A DNA stretch of 64,000 nt from Beijerinckiaceae bacterium. GTDB lineage: Bacteria; Pseudomonadota; Alphaproteobacteria; Rhizobiales; Beijerinckiaceae. Location: contig CP024846.1 in NCBI GenBank assembly GCA_004564215.1, forward strand, positions 620,001-684,000, read 5' to 3'. The notes beneath the pieces were generated by a model that saw only the letters and a list, made by a program, of their open reading frames with translations, ran no database searches and was not told the DNA's origin. This document shows, piece by piece, positions 38,277 through 47,992 of this stretch (its first letter is position 1; every line of letters begins with the position of its first letter). The position numbers were made by a program, and so were the translations under genes.

Positions 38277-40391
38277 ATGCATATTTTTGCCGCCTTCGTA
38301 GGCGTTTTCTCGCTCGCCGCCGCAATTGTAAGCCTAAAGATTGGAGACAATATCGTCCTGTTGCTGGCGGGCGTTGGGTTTTTGTGCGCCTTTACCACCT
38401 ATCGCGCGAGGGAGATCTCGAGCTTTCTAAAAATCTTCGCGGCGATTTTCGCGGCCGAAACGGTCGTTTTCGGCAGTGTCTTTCTAGTTTCAGCGGCTGG
38501 CCTTTGGCCCCCCTCGCTTGCAGACTATGTATTGCCCGAAAGCCTGCCGCTGACCGTCGCGATCTTTGGCATTCTCGTCTATGCCATCTCATTCATTCCC
38601 GTTGTGAAAGCGATGACCCGCATCGCCGACCGCTATTTCAATGCCAGCGAAGAGACATCCGCCCGCATCTGGCCTTTTCCCGCCTTCGGCGCCCGGGAGC
38701 GGCGTGTTGCCACCGGCATGGTCGTCTTGCTGGTCCTTATCAACCAGGCCCAAGTGGGCATGCAGGTGCGGCTGTCGTTTTTCTCGCGCGATTGGTTCAA
38801 TGCCATCCAGAACAAGGACGAGGCAGCATTTTGGTCGCAACTTGTCGCCGTCTTCGTTCCTTGGGCCTTCCTGTTCATCTTGACGGCGGTCATCGAATTT
38901 GTCGTGACGTCCACCCTGATCATTCGCTGGCGGCGCTGGCTCACCGACTATTACGTCACCCACTGGCTCGACAGGCATACGCATTATCGGATGTCGCTCG
39001 CAGGCGGCGCCGCCGACAATCCCGATCAGCGGATTTCGGAAGACATCAGCCGTTTCATCGATGGCGGCCAAGTCGGCTACGGCATTTATTCCTTTTCGAT
39101 TTTATTGATTTCCAATTTGAGCTCGCTGGTTTCCTTCGCGATCCTGCTTTGGGATCTCTCGGCCAATTTCACCCTGCCCTATACGACAATCGCAGTGCCT
39201 GGATTTCTGTTCTGGGTGGCGCTGATTTATGCCGGTGTCGGCACGCTGGTGACACATCTCATCGGCCGCCCGCTGGTCCGGCTGTCCTTCGAACGGCAGC
39301 ATTACGAAGCCGATTTTCGCTTCTCGCTCGCAAGGCTGCGTGAATACGCCGAGCAGGTCGCGCTGCTCTCCGGCGAAGCGACTGAAAAGGCCTCGCTCCG
39401 AACGCGGTTCGCGGCGATCATCAAGAATTACTTCCAGATTATCGCCTGCCGCAAAAATCTGACCGCCTTTACCGCTTCCTACGGCCAGCTCAGCCCGATC
39501 ATTCCCTTCGTGGTTGCCGCGCCCTTCTATTTCGCCGGCAAAATAACATTGGGCATCATGACCCAAACGGCCCGCGCCTTCGGCAGCGTCAACGAAGCCT
39601 TGAACTTTTTCGTCACCTATTATGTTTCGCTGGCCGACTTCAAATCCGTTCTCGACCGTTTGACGTCGTTCGACGCCGCCATGGAAATCGCGAAGACGCC
39701 CGCTTTCTCACCGAGGCATGGGACGCACACGGAAGCGGCGCGAAAGCATCTCGACATCGAAGGGCTAAACGTCCGGCTTCCCGACGACCGAGAGATCATT
39801 CATGGCGCCAATCTGCGGCTCGGCGCGTCCGAGCCCGTGCTTGTGACCGGCCCTTCGGGATCGGGAAAATCGACCTTTTTCCGGGTGATCTCCGGCATTT
39901 GGCCTTACGCCGAGGGCGCAATCACTTTGCCGGCGGATGCCAATATTATGCTTTTGCCGCAAAAGCCTTACATCCCGATCGGCACTTTGCGCGCCGCCGT
40001 GACCTATCCCGAGACGACCGATCACTATGGAGATGCGGCGATTGTCGACGCACTCTCGGTCGCAAAGCTCAGCCATCTGGTCAACGAACTCGACAGCGAA
40101 GAACATTGGGCGCAACGCCTTTCCGGCGGCGAGCAGCAGCGCCTCGCCATCGCCCGCGCGATTTTGGCAAAGCCCGATTGGCTCTTCCTCGATGAAGCCA
40201 CGACAGCCATGGACGAACCGATGGAATCCGAAATCTACAAAGTTCTTGCCGAAAAACTTCCCGCGACGACGATCATCTCAATTGGGCACCGCTCGAGCCT
40301 AACGCAATTTCATAAGCGGCAACTCGACATGCTTCCCCTCGGCACGGGCCTATTCGCCCCCACCGAAAAAGCCTTGCGCCCAGCCGAATAG
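38277..40391 (+). CDS. SbmA/BacA-like ABC transporter with fused ATPase
   Basis: A 704-residue transporter of the peroxisomal (ABCD)-like, SbmA_BacA family, with membrane domain and ATPase in one chain, as in the BclA type that imports peptides in Bradyrhizobium. About 220 N-terminal residues are rich in hydrophobic segments. The BacA-like region includes LSFFSRDWFNAIQNKDE and WLDRHTHYRMSLAGGAADNPDQRISEDISRF. The ATPase has Walker A (GPSGSGKSTFF), signature [14 protein letters not shown] and Walker B (WLFLDEATTAMDE). It imports antimicrobial peptides or very-long-chain fatty-acid-related substrates in relatives. The extra N-terminal membrane region (about 120 residues before the usual start) is larger than normal. 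Confidence 0.92.
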   Translation: MHIFAAFVGVFSLAAAIVSLKIGDNIVLLLAGVGFLCAFTTYRAREISSFLKIFAAIFAAETVVFGSVFLVSAAGLWPPSLADYVLPESLPLTVAIFGILVYAISFIPVVKAMTRIADRYFNASEETSARIWPFPAFGARERRVATGMVVLLVLINQAQVGMQVRLSFFSRDWFNAIQNKDEAAFWSQLVAVFVPWAFLFILTAVIEFVVTSTLIIRWRRWLTDYYVTHWLDRHTHYRMSLAGGAADNPDQRISEDISRFIDGGQVGYGIYSFSILLISNLSSLVSFAILLWDLSANFTLPYTTIAVPGFLFWVALIYAGVGTLVTHLIGRPLVRLSFERQHYEADFRFSLARLREYAEQVALLSGEATEKASLRTRFAAIIKNYFQIIACRKNLTAFTASYGQLSPIIPFVVAAPFYFAGKITLGIMTQTARAFGSVNEALNFFVTYYVSLADFKSVLDRLTSFDAAMEIAKTPAFSPRHGTHTEAARKHLDIEGLNVRLPDDREIIHGANLRLGASEPVLVTGPSGSGKSTFFRVISGIWPYAEGAITLPADANIMLLPQKPYIPIGTLRAAVTYPETTDHYGDAAIVDALSVAKLSHLVNELDSEEHWAQRLSGGEQQRLAIARAILAKPDWLFLDEATTAMDEPMESEIYKVLAEKLPATTIISIGHRSSLTQFHKRQLDMLPLGTGLFAPTEKALRPAE

Positions 40392-40410
40392 TCATAGCAC
40401 CCAGCGCCGC

Positions 40411-40717
40411 CTCATCCTTCGAGACGCTTGCTGCGCAAGCTCCTCAGGATGAGGGAATCTTAGGCATACCGCCGACCTATCGGATCTTTGTGGCTCGCCC
40501 GGCCCCTCATCCTGAGGAGGCCGCGAAGTGGCCGTCTCGAAGGAGGAGGGATCGCCCTCCTGCATGCGAAGCTTTCCCTTCCGCTTGGCGAGCGCGGATA
40601 AACCGGCGCGTAATGCCGGTGTAATAGCCGCCATCGACGCAACGTGGGATGTAAACCGAGGCTCCAGTCATTAAAGCCCTCATCCTTCGAGACGGCTGGC
40701 GCCTCCTCAGGGTGAGG
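40411..40717. repeat. three REP-like palindromic repeats downstream of hisG
   Basis: The 366 bp between the transporter gene and hisG contain no gene but three related elements of about 40 bp at roughly 40411-40453, 40506-40549 and 40679-40717. The consensus has arms CTCATCCTTCGAGACG and CTCCTCAGGATGAG; the middle copy is in the opposite orientation. Such Rhizobiales interspersed palindromes probably fold into hairpins and may stop or stabilise transcripts of the two converging genes. Confidence 0.85.
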
Positions 40718-40757
40718 AGACACGCATCTTGGACGCAAGTCGCCTACGGTACCCGCC

Positions 40758-41744
40758 TCACGCTGAGGGCGGCAGCCGCGCGATGAGTTTCTCGTAGAGC
40801 GGATTTGCCGCCGAAAAGACGTAGTCCTGCGCCGCGACGCAGACATGGGCGGCGCCTTGCGCAATCAGCCAATCCGCCAGCGGCGCGGCCTTGTCCTTGG
40901 GACAGTTCAGGGTCAAGCGCCCGTCGCTTGCAAGAAAGCGCAGGCGGGCGAGAAAACCGGCCTTGGCCTCGGCGAGAAGCCCTTCCTCCCATCGTGACAA
41001 CACGGCCGAGACTTCGCGCGTGGTGCGGGCTTCTTCCTCCGCCGCGATCCGCGAGAGGATGATGCGGGCGCTTTCCCGCGAAGCAGAACTCCAATCGGCG
41101 CGGAGCGATGCCACGAGATTGGCCTGGGAGCGCAGAATTGTGCCGTCGTCGAGGATTTTGAGCGCATTGGCCAGCAGCGTCGCGCCGGTCGTCGTAATAT
41201 CGACAATCAGCTCGGCTTGGCCCGCCGCGGGGGCGCCTTCGGTTGCGCCAAGGCTCTCCACAATACGATAATCGCTGACATGACGCTCGGCGAAAAAGCG
41301 CCGTGTGAGATGGATATATTTGGTGGCTACCCGCATCCGCTCACCGCGCCGCGCCCGAAAAGCCGCCGCGACATCTTCAAGATCCGCCATGGTCCTGACG
41401 TCGATCCAGGCGCGGGGCACGGCGACCACGACATGAGCGCTCCCGAAGCCGAGCGGCGCCAAAAGCTCGACCTTGGCTTCGGCATCGACAATCGTCTCGC
41501 GAATAAGATCCTCGCCTGTGATCCCGAGATGGACATGGCCCGCGGCCAATTGCGCAACAATGTCGGACGCCGACAGAAACGCGATCTCGACGTTTTCCAT
41601 GCCGGCCAGACTTCCACGATATTCGCGCGAGCCGCGGCTCTGCACGAGATCCAGTCCGGCGCGCGCAAAGAAATTCGCGGCATTTTCCTGCAGCCGCCCT
41701 TTCGAAGGCACCGCCAGCACGAGAGGTGCGCCGCGCGAGGTCAT
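40758..41744 (-). CDS. hisG: ATP phosphoribosyltransferase catalytic subunit
   Basis: First step of histidine synthesis: condenses ATP and PRPP. The 328 residues start [18 protein letters not shown]. The PRPP-binding motif is [19 protein letters not shown]. The length is between the short form that needs HisZ (about 210-230) and the long form with its own ACT-like regulatory domain (about 300), yet a hisZ gene precedes it with a 4-bp overlap. The last 60 residues ([20 protein letters not shown] and onward) form an extension seen in some Rhizobiales HisG. Feedback control is therefore likely to act through HisZ. Confidence 0.95.
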   Translation of the reverse strand: MTSRGAPLVLAVPSKGRLQENAANFFARAGLDLVQSRGSREYRGSLAGMENVEIAFLSASDIVAQLAAGHVHLGITGEDLIRETIVDAEAKVELLAPLGFGSAHVVVAVPRAWIDVRTMADLEDVAAAFRARRGERMRVATKYIHLTRRFFAERHVSDYRIVESLGATEGAPAAGQAELIVDITTTGATLLANALKILDDGTILRSQANLVASLRADWSSASRESARIILSRIAAEEEARTTREVSAVLSRWEEGLLAEAKAGFLARLRFLASDGRLTLNCPKDKAAPLADWLIAQGAAHVCVAAQDYVFSAANPLYEKLIARLPPSA

Positions 41745-42865
41745 GGTGTTCCTCCATTACTCAGGCGATCGATCCAGATCGCCGCGCCGACGGCGGCAAT
41801 GGGTTTTTGCGCGCCGAGCGTTTGCGGCAACTGGTCGTAACGGCCGCCGCCGACGACAGGCGTTTCGTCGGCGCCCCGCTCATACGCCTCGAACACAAAC
41901 CCGGTGTAATAATCGAGATTGCGGGTGAAGCTCGCCGCGAATTGAAGGCCCGCGATATCGAGTCCGTGCGCCGCGATCAGACCGAGCCTTTTATCGAACC
42001 CGTCGAGGACGGCGGAAAGGTCGAGGCCGGCCTCTGACGCCAGCCGGCGCAGCTGCGCGGACGCCTCGGCCGGAGCGCCTTCGATCCCCAAGAAGCGCTC
42101 GATGATCGCCCGTTTTTCGGCGGAAAATCCGGTGCCCGCCCTGAGCGCCGCTTGTTCGAGGAATCGGTCGGCGATCTCTCCGGGCGTGCGCCCGCCGACT
42201 GCGGAGATGCCCGCGATCGAAAGGAGATCTTCGACCAAGGCGCGCGCGCCTTGCTTGTCGGCGCCTTCCAGAACCCCGAGCACGCCCGAGTGATCGACAC
42301 CGCCACCGTTCAAGCTCGGTTGCAAAATCAGCTCAAGCGATTTGCCTTGCGAGTGGCCGCGCGCGATGCGGCGGCGCCATTGGGGCGCAAGATCGAGCGC
42401 CTCGAGCAGCCGCGAGAAAAGCCCGGCATCGCCAATCCGCACCGCCAAGCCCAAACCTGCACCGCGCTTTGGTTTGGTAGCTGCAATCGCATCGAGCGAC
42501 AGAGTTAAAATCTCCGCGTCCGCGGCCTCCCGGTCGGCGCGTCCGAAACTTTCGACGCCGGCCTGGGTGAATTCGCTGTCCAGCCCCGGGCGAAACCGGA
42601 ACACCGGCCCGCAATAGGAAAAATCGGCGCGTTCTCCCGCACGAGGCGTCGCAAGATAGGCGCGCAGCACCGGAATTGTATATTCGGGGCGCAGGCAATA
42701 ATCGGCGCCCGAAAGATCGCTCGTCAGATAAAGCTGGCCGCGCAAATCCTCCCCGGAGTCGAAGAAGATCGACGCCGGCTGCAGGATCGCGGGCTCCCGG
42801 CGCGCATAACCGGCGCCCGTCAGATGCGCGATGATTTTTTCCGCGCGATGATCGACAAAAGACAC
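41741..42865 (-). CDS. hisZ: ATP phosphoribosyltransferase regulatory subunit
   Basis: A catalytically inactive paralogue of histidyl-tRNA synthetase that activates and feedback-regulates HisG. From the GTG at 42863-42865 (AGGGG 10 bp before it) it has 374 residues. The class II core survives ([66 protein letters not shown]), while the anticodon-binding domain of HisS is absent. The frame stays open to a TTG at 42907, but that would add an atypical leader. It is cotranscribed with hisG. Confidence 0.92.
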   Translation of the reverse strand: MSFVDHRAEKIIAHLTGAGYARREPAILQPASIFFDSGEDLRGQLYLTSDLSGADYCLRPEYTIPVLRAYLATPRAGERADFSYCGPVFRFRPGLDSEFTQAGVESFGRADREAADAEILTLSLDAIAATKPKRGAGLGLAVRIGDAGLFSRLLEALDLAPQWRRRIARGHSQGKSLELILQPSLNGGGVDHSGVLGVLEGADKQGARALVEDLLSIAGISAVGGRTPGEIADRFLEQAALRAGTGFSAEKRAIIERFLGIEGAPAEASAQLRRLASEAGLDLSAVLDGFDKRLGLIAAHGLDIAGLQFAASFTRNLDYYTGFVFEAYERGADETPVVGGGRYDQLPQTLGAQKPIAAVGAAIWIDRLSNGGTP

Positions 42866-42960
42866 AGTCGTGCCACCCCTTGAACCAATCCGAGCTTCTT
42901 CTAGCAAGGCGCACGGCGTTTCGCGACCGGCTTTGCGAAAATAAGGTGAACGCGCATGGG

Positions 42961-43067
42961 TTAGAGCCGCTTTCCGATCCGATGGAATCGGAAAGCAGCT
43001 CTAACCTTCTGTTTTGTCGCATTTTCTTAACGCGAACCGGTGTCCACTTCGCTCGAAAATGATCTAG
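42961..43067. repeat. composite intergenic palindromic repeat between hisZ and hisS
   Basis: A strong hairpin, with arms TTAGAGCCGCTTTCCGAT and ATCGGAAAGCAGCTCTAA around an 8-nt loop (42961-43004), is followed by a second conserved block (CGCGAACCGGTGTCCACTTCG ... AAATGATCTAG) to 43067. Blocks of this kind recur between genes in many alphaproteobacterial genomes. Here it separates hisS from hisZ on the minus strand. Confidence 0.85.
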
Positions 43068-44608
43068 AGAGCGTGGCGTGCGAGAACCTGCTTGACCGCC
43101 TCGACCAGTTGCCCTTCCGGCACGCTGAACTGCGCATTGGCGCGCAATTCGAGATAATCCGCGCGATCCTTGGTGGAGGCGGCAAGCTCGGCGCCGAGCA
43201 CAAGATCGCGGATCGTCACCTGCGGACCCTCCGCATGGGTGCGCTCGTTCGAGCCCTGGATGACGGCGCAGATCGAGCCGCGCTTGTCGGCATATTTCAG
43301 CTGCGCATTCATGCCGGATTGGCCGAGGTAGAGTTCGGATGCGACGCCGGCTTCCCGAAGCTTGGCAACAAAACCCTGGTATTTTGCGAGCTGGTCCTTG
43401 TCGAGCACGAGAACGACCACCGGACCGCGCTGCGCTTGCGCCGTCACGATCGGTGAACCGACCGCTTTCAGCGCCGAAAAAAGCCGCGAGACGCCAATCG
43501 AGAAGCCGGTCGCGGGAACATTTTCGCCGCGAAAACGGCCCACAAGTCCGTCATAGCGCCCGCCGCCGCCGACCGAGCCGAAGCGGATCGGCTTGCCATC
43601 CTCGCCGTCGATTTCGAAAGTGAGATCGGCCTCGAAAACGGGGCCGGTGTAATATTCGAGACCGCGCACGACGGAGGGGTCGATCAGGATCCGCCCATCA
43701 TCATATTTGGCTGCTCTGACGAGATCGCGGATTTTAGTTAGCTCGTTCACGCCTTCCCGGCCGGTCACTGAATTAGCTATCGCCTCTTCGAAATTAGCGA
43801 GTGTTACCTCGCTCGAACCCACTGTGCTTTTCGATCCAGACCCTTTTTCTCCCCAACCAGTGAAATTAATGACGCGAGTTATGGCATTATCATCAAGGCC
43901 CGCTCCTTTCGTAAAATCTCCGCTCTCGTCCTTCCGCCCCGGCCCCAGAAGCTGTTCGACACCCTCGGCCCCCAGCCGATCGTACTTATCAATCGCCCGC
44001 AGCACGGTCAGCCTGCGCCCCGCATTCTCTTCGCCGCCGAGGCCAATCACCTCCATTAAGCCGTCAAGAACCTTGCGGCTATTCACCTTGATGACGTACT
44101 GACCCTCGAGGCCTAAGCTTTCGAGCGTATCCGCCGCCATCATGCACATTTCGGCATCGGCCGCGACGCTCGCCGCCCCGACGGTGTCGGCGTCGAACTG
44201 CATGAATTGGCGAAACCGTCCCGGCCCCGGCTTTTCGTTGCGAAACACCGTGCCGACGCGATAGCTGCGATAGGGTTTTGGCAGCCGGTCGAAATTTTCC
44301 GCGACATAGCGGGCGAGCGGCGCGGTCAAATCATAGCGCAGCGACAGCCAGTTTTCATCGTCGTCCTTGAACGAAAAGACGCCCTCGTTCGGGCGATCCT
44401 GATCCGGCAGGAATTTGCCGAGCGCTTCGGTGAATTCGATCAGCGGGGTCTCGACCGCCTCAAAACCGTAAAGCTCATAAGACGCTTTGATAACGGCGAG
44501 CATTTTTTCCGTCGCCGCGATCTCGGCCGGTAAGCGATCGGTAAAACCGCGCGGCAGTTTCGCGGGGGAGGTGCGCGCGCCGTTCGTCCTGTCGTTCATG
44601 GTTTCCAT
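43064..44608 (-). CDS. hisS: histidyl-tRNA synthetase
   Basis: Charges tRNA-His. The 514 residues have class II motifs: [76 protein letters not shown] (given as neighbouring parts of motif 2), the histidine A loop [17 protein letters not shown] and motif 3 [14 protein letters not shown]. The anticodon-binding domain fills the C-terminus. An insert at about residues 225-296 is encoded by visibly less GC-rich DNA than the rest. The ATG at 44606-44608 is used; another three codons on is as good. It heads the hisS-hisZ-hisG row, separated from hisZ by the repeat. Confidence 0.96.
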   Translation of the reverse strand: METMNDRTNGARTSPAKLPRGFTDRLPAEIAATEKMLAVIKASYELYGFEAVETPLIEFTEALGKFLPDQDRPNEGVFSFKDDDENWLSLRYDLTAPLARYVAENFDRLPKPYRSYRVGTVFRNEKPGPGRFRQFMQFDADTVGAASVAADAEMCMMAADTLESLGLEGQYVIKVNSRKVLDGLMEVIGLGGEENAGRRLTVLRAIDKYDRLGAEGVEQLLGPGRKDESGDFTKGAGLDDNAITRVINFTGWGEKGSGSKSTVGSSEVTLANFEEAIANSVTGREGVNELTKIRDLVRAAKYDDGRILIDPSVVRGLEYYTGPVFEADLTFEIDGEDGKPIRFGSVGGGGRYDGLVGRFRGENVPATGFSIGVSRLFSALKAVGSPIVTAQAQRGPVVVLVLDKDQLAKYQGFVAKLREAGVASELYLGQSGMNAQLKYADKRGSICAVIQGSNERTHAEGPQVTIRDLVLGAELAASTKDRADYLELRANAQFSVPEGQLVEAVKQVLARHAL

Positions 44609-44767
44609 CAGCCTTGTATCGGTGAAAATTCTTAAGGATCAGCCAGGGAGCCCGGCAAGCGCAGCTCGCGTAGCCTTCCGCAAGAACCACGACCCTTGGA
44701 TAGCGCCAAAAACCCCTTATATTTGCGGCGCGGGGCACGACTCCGCAGATTTTTTAGGGAGAATGCA

Positions 44768-45591
44768 ATGTCGCCCGAAGAACGCCAGTTGCTCACAGGT
44801 TTGTTTGACCGGATCCGAGGTGCCGCCAATGCGCCGCGCGATCAGGAAGCCGAGGCGTTGATCCAAGATGCGACGCGAGCTCAGCCTTACGCCCCTTACC
44901 TTCTGGCGCAGACCGTGCTGGTTCAGGAACAAGCGCTCCGCGCCGCCAGTGAACGTCTACAAGAGCTTGAGGGCAAAGTAAAAGACCTGGAGGAGCAGGC
45001 GGCAAGTCAGCCCCGTTCGGGCAGTTTCCTCGGCGGTCTTAGCTCCCTATTCGGGGGGCCAGGCCCCGCTTCCCCGGCCTATCCTCCGCGCGGTCCCGTG
45101 CCCCGGCGGGCGGCCGCTGGAACCAATCCGCCCCGCAGCAAGGCGGCTGGCAACAGCCCCCGCAAAGCTATGCGCCCCCAGGCGGGGCCCCGGCACCGGG
45201 ACCCTGGGGCGGGCAGCCGGCCAGCGCCGGCGGCGGTTTCTTGACCGGCGCGCTGGGAACCGCAGCCGGAGTGGCCGGCGGCGTGCTTTTGGCTGATTCT
45301 ATTCGGGGGCTGTTCGCCGGGCACAATAATAATCCGCTTGGAATTGGCACCGGCTTTGGCGGCGGCACCCCCGGCCTCGGCGGCGAAACCGTCATCAACA
45401 ACTTTTATGGCGATGGCCAAAAAGACCAGGACGTTGCCCAGGACGCGCAGCAGGATGCTGCCGACGACGTTCGGCTGGCCCAACAGGATACGCAGCAGGA
45501 CGCCGACCAGGACCAGGACGATATCCAGGACGCTTCCGATTACGGCTCGGACGACTTCGGCTCGGGAGACGACGACAGCTACGACGTCTAG
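44768..45591 (+). pseudogene. DUF2076 family gene with a frameshift
   Basis: The family has an N-terminal helical domain, a Pro/Gln/Gly-rich linker and an acidic Asp/Gln-rich tail. The first frame starts at the ATG at 44768 (MSPEERQLLTGLFDRIRGAA) and reads through LGGLSSLFGGPGPASPAYPPRGPVP, then runs into a low-quality Arg/Ala/Pro stretch that stops at 45244. The frame one base earlier carries the expected continuation from about 45115 (NQSAPQQGGWQQPPQSYAPP, then GGFLTGALGTAAGVAGGVLL) to the acidic end DDDSYDV at 45591. So a one-base deletion near 45100-45120, inside the GC-rich run CCCCGGCGGGCGGCC, or a sequencing error, splits the gene. Its stop shares the CTAG at 45588-45591 with the convergent glycosyltransferase gene. 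Confidence 0.8.
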
Positions 45592-46832
45592 GCGATTTGC
45601 GCCTCGGCGTGCGCCAAGAGCACGTCCACATAAGCATCGGCGCTGTGCCGGCGCGCAAAGGCGTGGGCGCGGTCGGCTCCGTTGGCTTTGCAGACGGCAA
45701 GCCGTGGGATAAGGCGGGAGATCGCGGCCGCCAGTTCCTCGGCATTATGCGGGGCGAAAACCTCGCCTTCCGCTTCATTTCTCTCGATGCTGTTGGCCGC
45801 GAACGTCCCTTTGGACGCCACGACGGGACGGCCGGCAGCAACCGATTCGGTAAATATCCCCGAGCCGCGGAGACCGAATGTGACAGGATCGTAAGGAAGC
45901 AGCATCACATCGATCTCGCCGGTGCGAGCATCATAGTCTTCGCTGGTCAGCACCCCCTCCAGCAAGCGGACCCCTTTGAGCTGGCGCAACGCCTGCTCCG
46001 CTTCGGTTGTCTGGCGCTCCCAGCCGCCATGTTGAACCTGAACGACGAACTCGACATCGAGGCCTTGCCGCTGACAAATCTCGATGGCCGCCGGCAACAG
46101 ATGAAAGCCCTTTTCGCTTCGTGAATCGCCGAAAAAACCAAGCCGGATTTTCCCATTGCCTTCCGCTTCCTGCCGCCTCGGAGCCCCAAAGGGGATGGGC
46201 AGGATTTTGGTATGGATGCCAAAGTCCCGGCTATAGAGGGCCCGCATCGCATCATTTTCCGTGGTGAAGAACAGGTGGCGATCGAGCAGCGGCGCAGCGG
46301 ACGCGAAGGCTTCTCGATAAAATTGCTCCCCGAGCTGCGAAACCTCCCCCCACGGCACCCAAGTTGGGGGAAACATCAGCTGACAGACCACGCGAGGAAG
46401 CCGGTCTCGAGGTCTGCTGCCCAAAAAGCGGATCAGGCCCGAAATCTGGTTCTGCGTTATCGCCGTTACAATGATAAGATTGCCTTGCCTCCAAACGTCC
46501 TGCGGCAGAGCGCAGAGATCCTGTTCGAAGGCTTGATTGACGGCCCGCCAGGTTTTTTGTTCGGACCGCGGAGATACGGTCCCACGTCCCAAAATCGACG
46601 TAAGCCCCCGTAATTTTTGCTCGAAGGGTGTCAGATCCACGCATTCATAGAGCGAGCGGGTGAAATGCGGGATGGTGCCGATCTCGGCGGCGATCGAGGG
46701 ATCAAGCGCGCACATGCCGAACACACGGAATGCCATGTCTCGGCGCGACAAGGTTTCACCCAAAGTCTTGGCGAGGTTGTAACTATGCCCTCCCCTACTG
46801 ATCAAGCCACTGTCGATGAAGATCAGTTCCAT
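45588..46832 (-). CDS. glycosyltransferase, GT-B
   Basis: A 414-residue glycosyltransferase 4-like protein. The N-terminus (MELIFIDSGLISRGGHSYNLAKTLG) has the G-G-H-x-Y/xN acceptor-domain motif. The C-terminal donor domain has KIRLGFFGDSRSEKGFHLLP and EIDVMLLPYDPVTFGLRGSGIFTESVAAGRPVVASKG, with the E-x-x-x-G-R-P site. It is divergent from the UDP-xylose synthase gene with 148 bp between them, which suggests shared control and a role in the same polysaccharide pathway. Donor and acceptor are unknown. Confidence 0.85.
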   Translation of the reverse strand: MELIFIDSGLISRGGHSYNLAKTLGETLSRRDMAFRVFGMCALDPSIAAEIGTIPHFTRSLYECVDLTPFEQKLRGLTSILGRGTVSPRSEQKTWRAVNQAFEQDLCALPQDVWRQGNLIIVTAITQNQISGLIRFLGSRPRDRLPRVVCQLMFPPTWVPWGEVSQLGEQFYREAFASAAPLLDRHLFFTTENDAMRALYSRDFGIHTKILPIPFGAPRRQEAEGNGKIRLGFFGDSRSEKGFHLLPAAIEICQRQGLDVEFVVQVQHGGWERQTTEAEQALRQLKGVRLLEGVLTSEDYDARTGEIDVMLLPYDPVTFGLRGSGIFTESVAAGRPVVASKGTFAANSIERNEAEGEVFAPHNAEELAAAISRLIPRLAVCKANGADRAHAFARRHSADAYVDVLLAHAEAQIA

Positions 46833-46980
46833 TGACTCTGTCCTGCGCCTTTGCCTAAGTTTAGCATTGATTGACGAATGAAACCTTCGCTATAAGATTT
46901 ACGTTTTTTCACCTTATCCCTTGTGCAATCGCCGCATTTGCACCGGGCAATCAAAACAACATGCGCACGCGGAGCTTGAC

Positions 46981-47976
46981 ATGGTTTTGGACCAAAGACG
47001 TGTCCTTGTCACGGGCGGCGCAGGGTTTCTTGGGACGCATCTTTGCCGCCATCTGCTCGACCAAGGCCATGAAGTTTTATGCGTCGACAATTTCTCCAGC
47101 GGAAGCCGCCGCAATATAGAAGATCTTCTCGACAACCGGCGGTTTGAACTTCTTCGTCACAATGTGACTTTTCCGCTCTTTGTCGAAGTAGACGAAATCT
47201 ATAATCTGGCCTGTCCCGCCTCTCCGATCCATTATCAGCAGGATCCCGTTCAGACAACCAAGACAAGTGTCGCGGGTGCCATCAACATGCTTGGTCTCGC
47301 CAAACGGCTCAAGGTCCGCATCCTGCAGGCGTCAACCTCCGAGGTCTACGGCGACCCGACCGTACACCCACAGCGGGAGGATTATTGGGGCAACGTCAAT
47401 CCAATTGGTAGTAGATCCTGTTACGATGAAGGCAAACGCTGCGCAGAAACTTTGTTTTTTGATTATAATCGTCAGCATGGGCTGAATATTAAGGTTGCAC
47501 GGATCTTCAACACTTACGGACCCAACATGCGCCACGACGACGGCCGGGTCGTCTCGAACTTCATTTGGCAGGCATTGCTCGGCGACGACATCACGCTTTT
47601 CGGCTCAGGTCAGCAGACTCGCTCATTCTGCTACGTGACAGATTTGATCGACGGCCTGGATCGGCTCATGAACTCCGCGGATCCAATCACCGGCCCGATC
47701 AATATCGGCAACCCGCGCGAATTTACGGTGCGGGAATTGGCCGAAAAAATCCTGACCATGACCGGATCGAAATCGAAGATCGTGACCCGGCCGTTGCCCG
47801 AGGATGATCCAAGGCAACGCCAGCCCGATATTGCTCTTGCTGAAAGGCTGCTCGGATGGCGGCCGACAATCCAAATGGACGAAGGCCTCCGGCGCACGAT
47901 TGCCTATTTCGAATCGCTGATGCGCGAGCATGGCAAGATCCGGCCGCTTGACGTGAAGCTGGCTGCGACGAGATAA
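46981..47976 (+). CDS. uxs: UDP-glucuronate decarboxylase (UDP-xylose synthase)
   Basis: Converts UDP-glucuronate to UDP-xylose, the donor for xylose-containing surface glycans. The 331-residue short-chain dehydrogenase has the NAD motif [17 protein letters not shown], the UXS-specific segment [24 protein letters not shown] (read as ASTSEVYGD then [12 protein letters not shown]) and the catalytic [11 protein letters not shown] with Tyr and Lys. The ATG at 46981 is preferred: the frame is open upstream to 46921, but the Rossmann fold starts right after this ATG. It supplies a precursor to the neighbouring glycosyltransferases. Confidence 0.92.
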   Translation: MVLDQRRVLVTGGAGFLGTHLCRHLLDQGHEVLCVDNFSSGSRRNIEDLLDNRRFELLRHNVTFPLFVEVDEIYNLACPASPIHYQQDPVQTTKTSVAGAINMLGLAKRLKVRILQASTSEVYGDPTVHPQREDYWGNVNPIGSRSCYDEGKRCAETLFFDYNRQHGLNIKVARIFNTYGPNMRHDDGRVVSNFIWQALLGDDITLFGSGQQTRSFCYVTDLIDGLDRLMNSADPITGPINIGNPREFTVRELAEKILTMTGSKSKIVTRPLPEDDPRQRQPDIALAERLLGWRPTIQMDEGLRRTIAYFESLMREHGKIRPLDVKLAATR

Positions 47977-47992
47977 GCGCAAGCTAAGCTCT

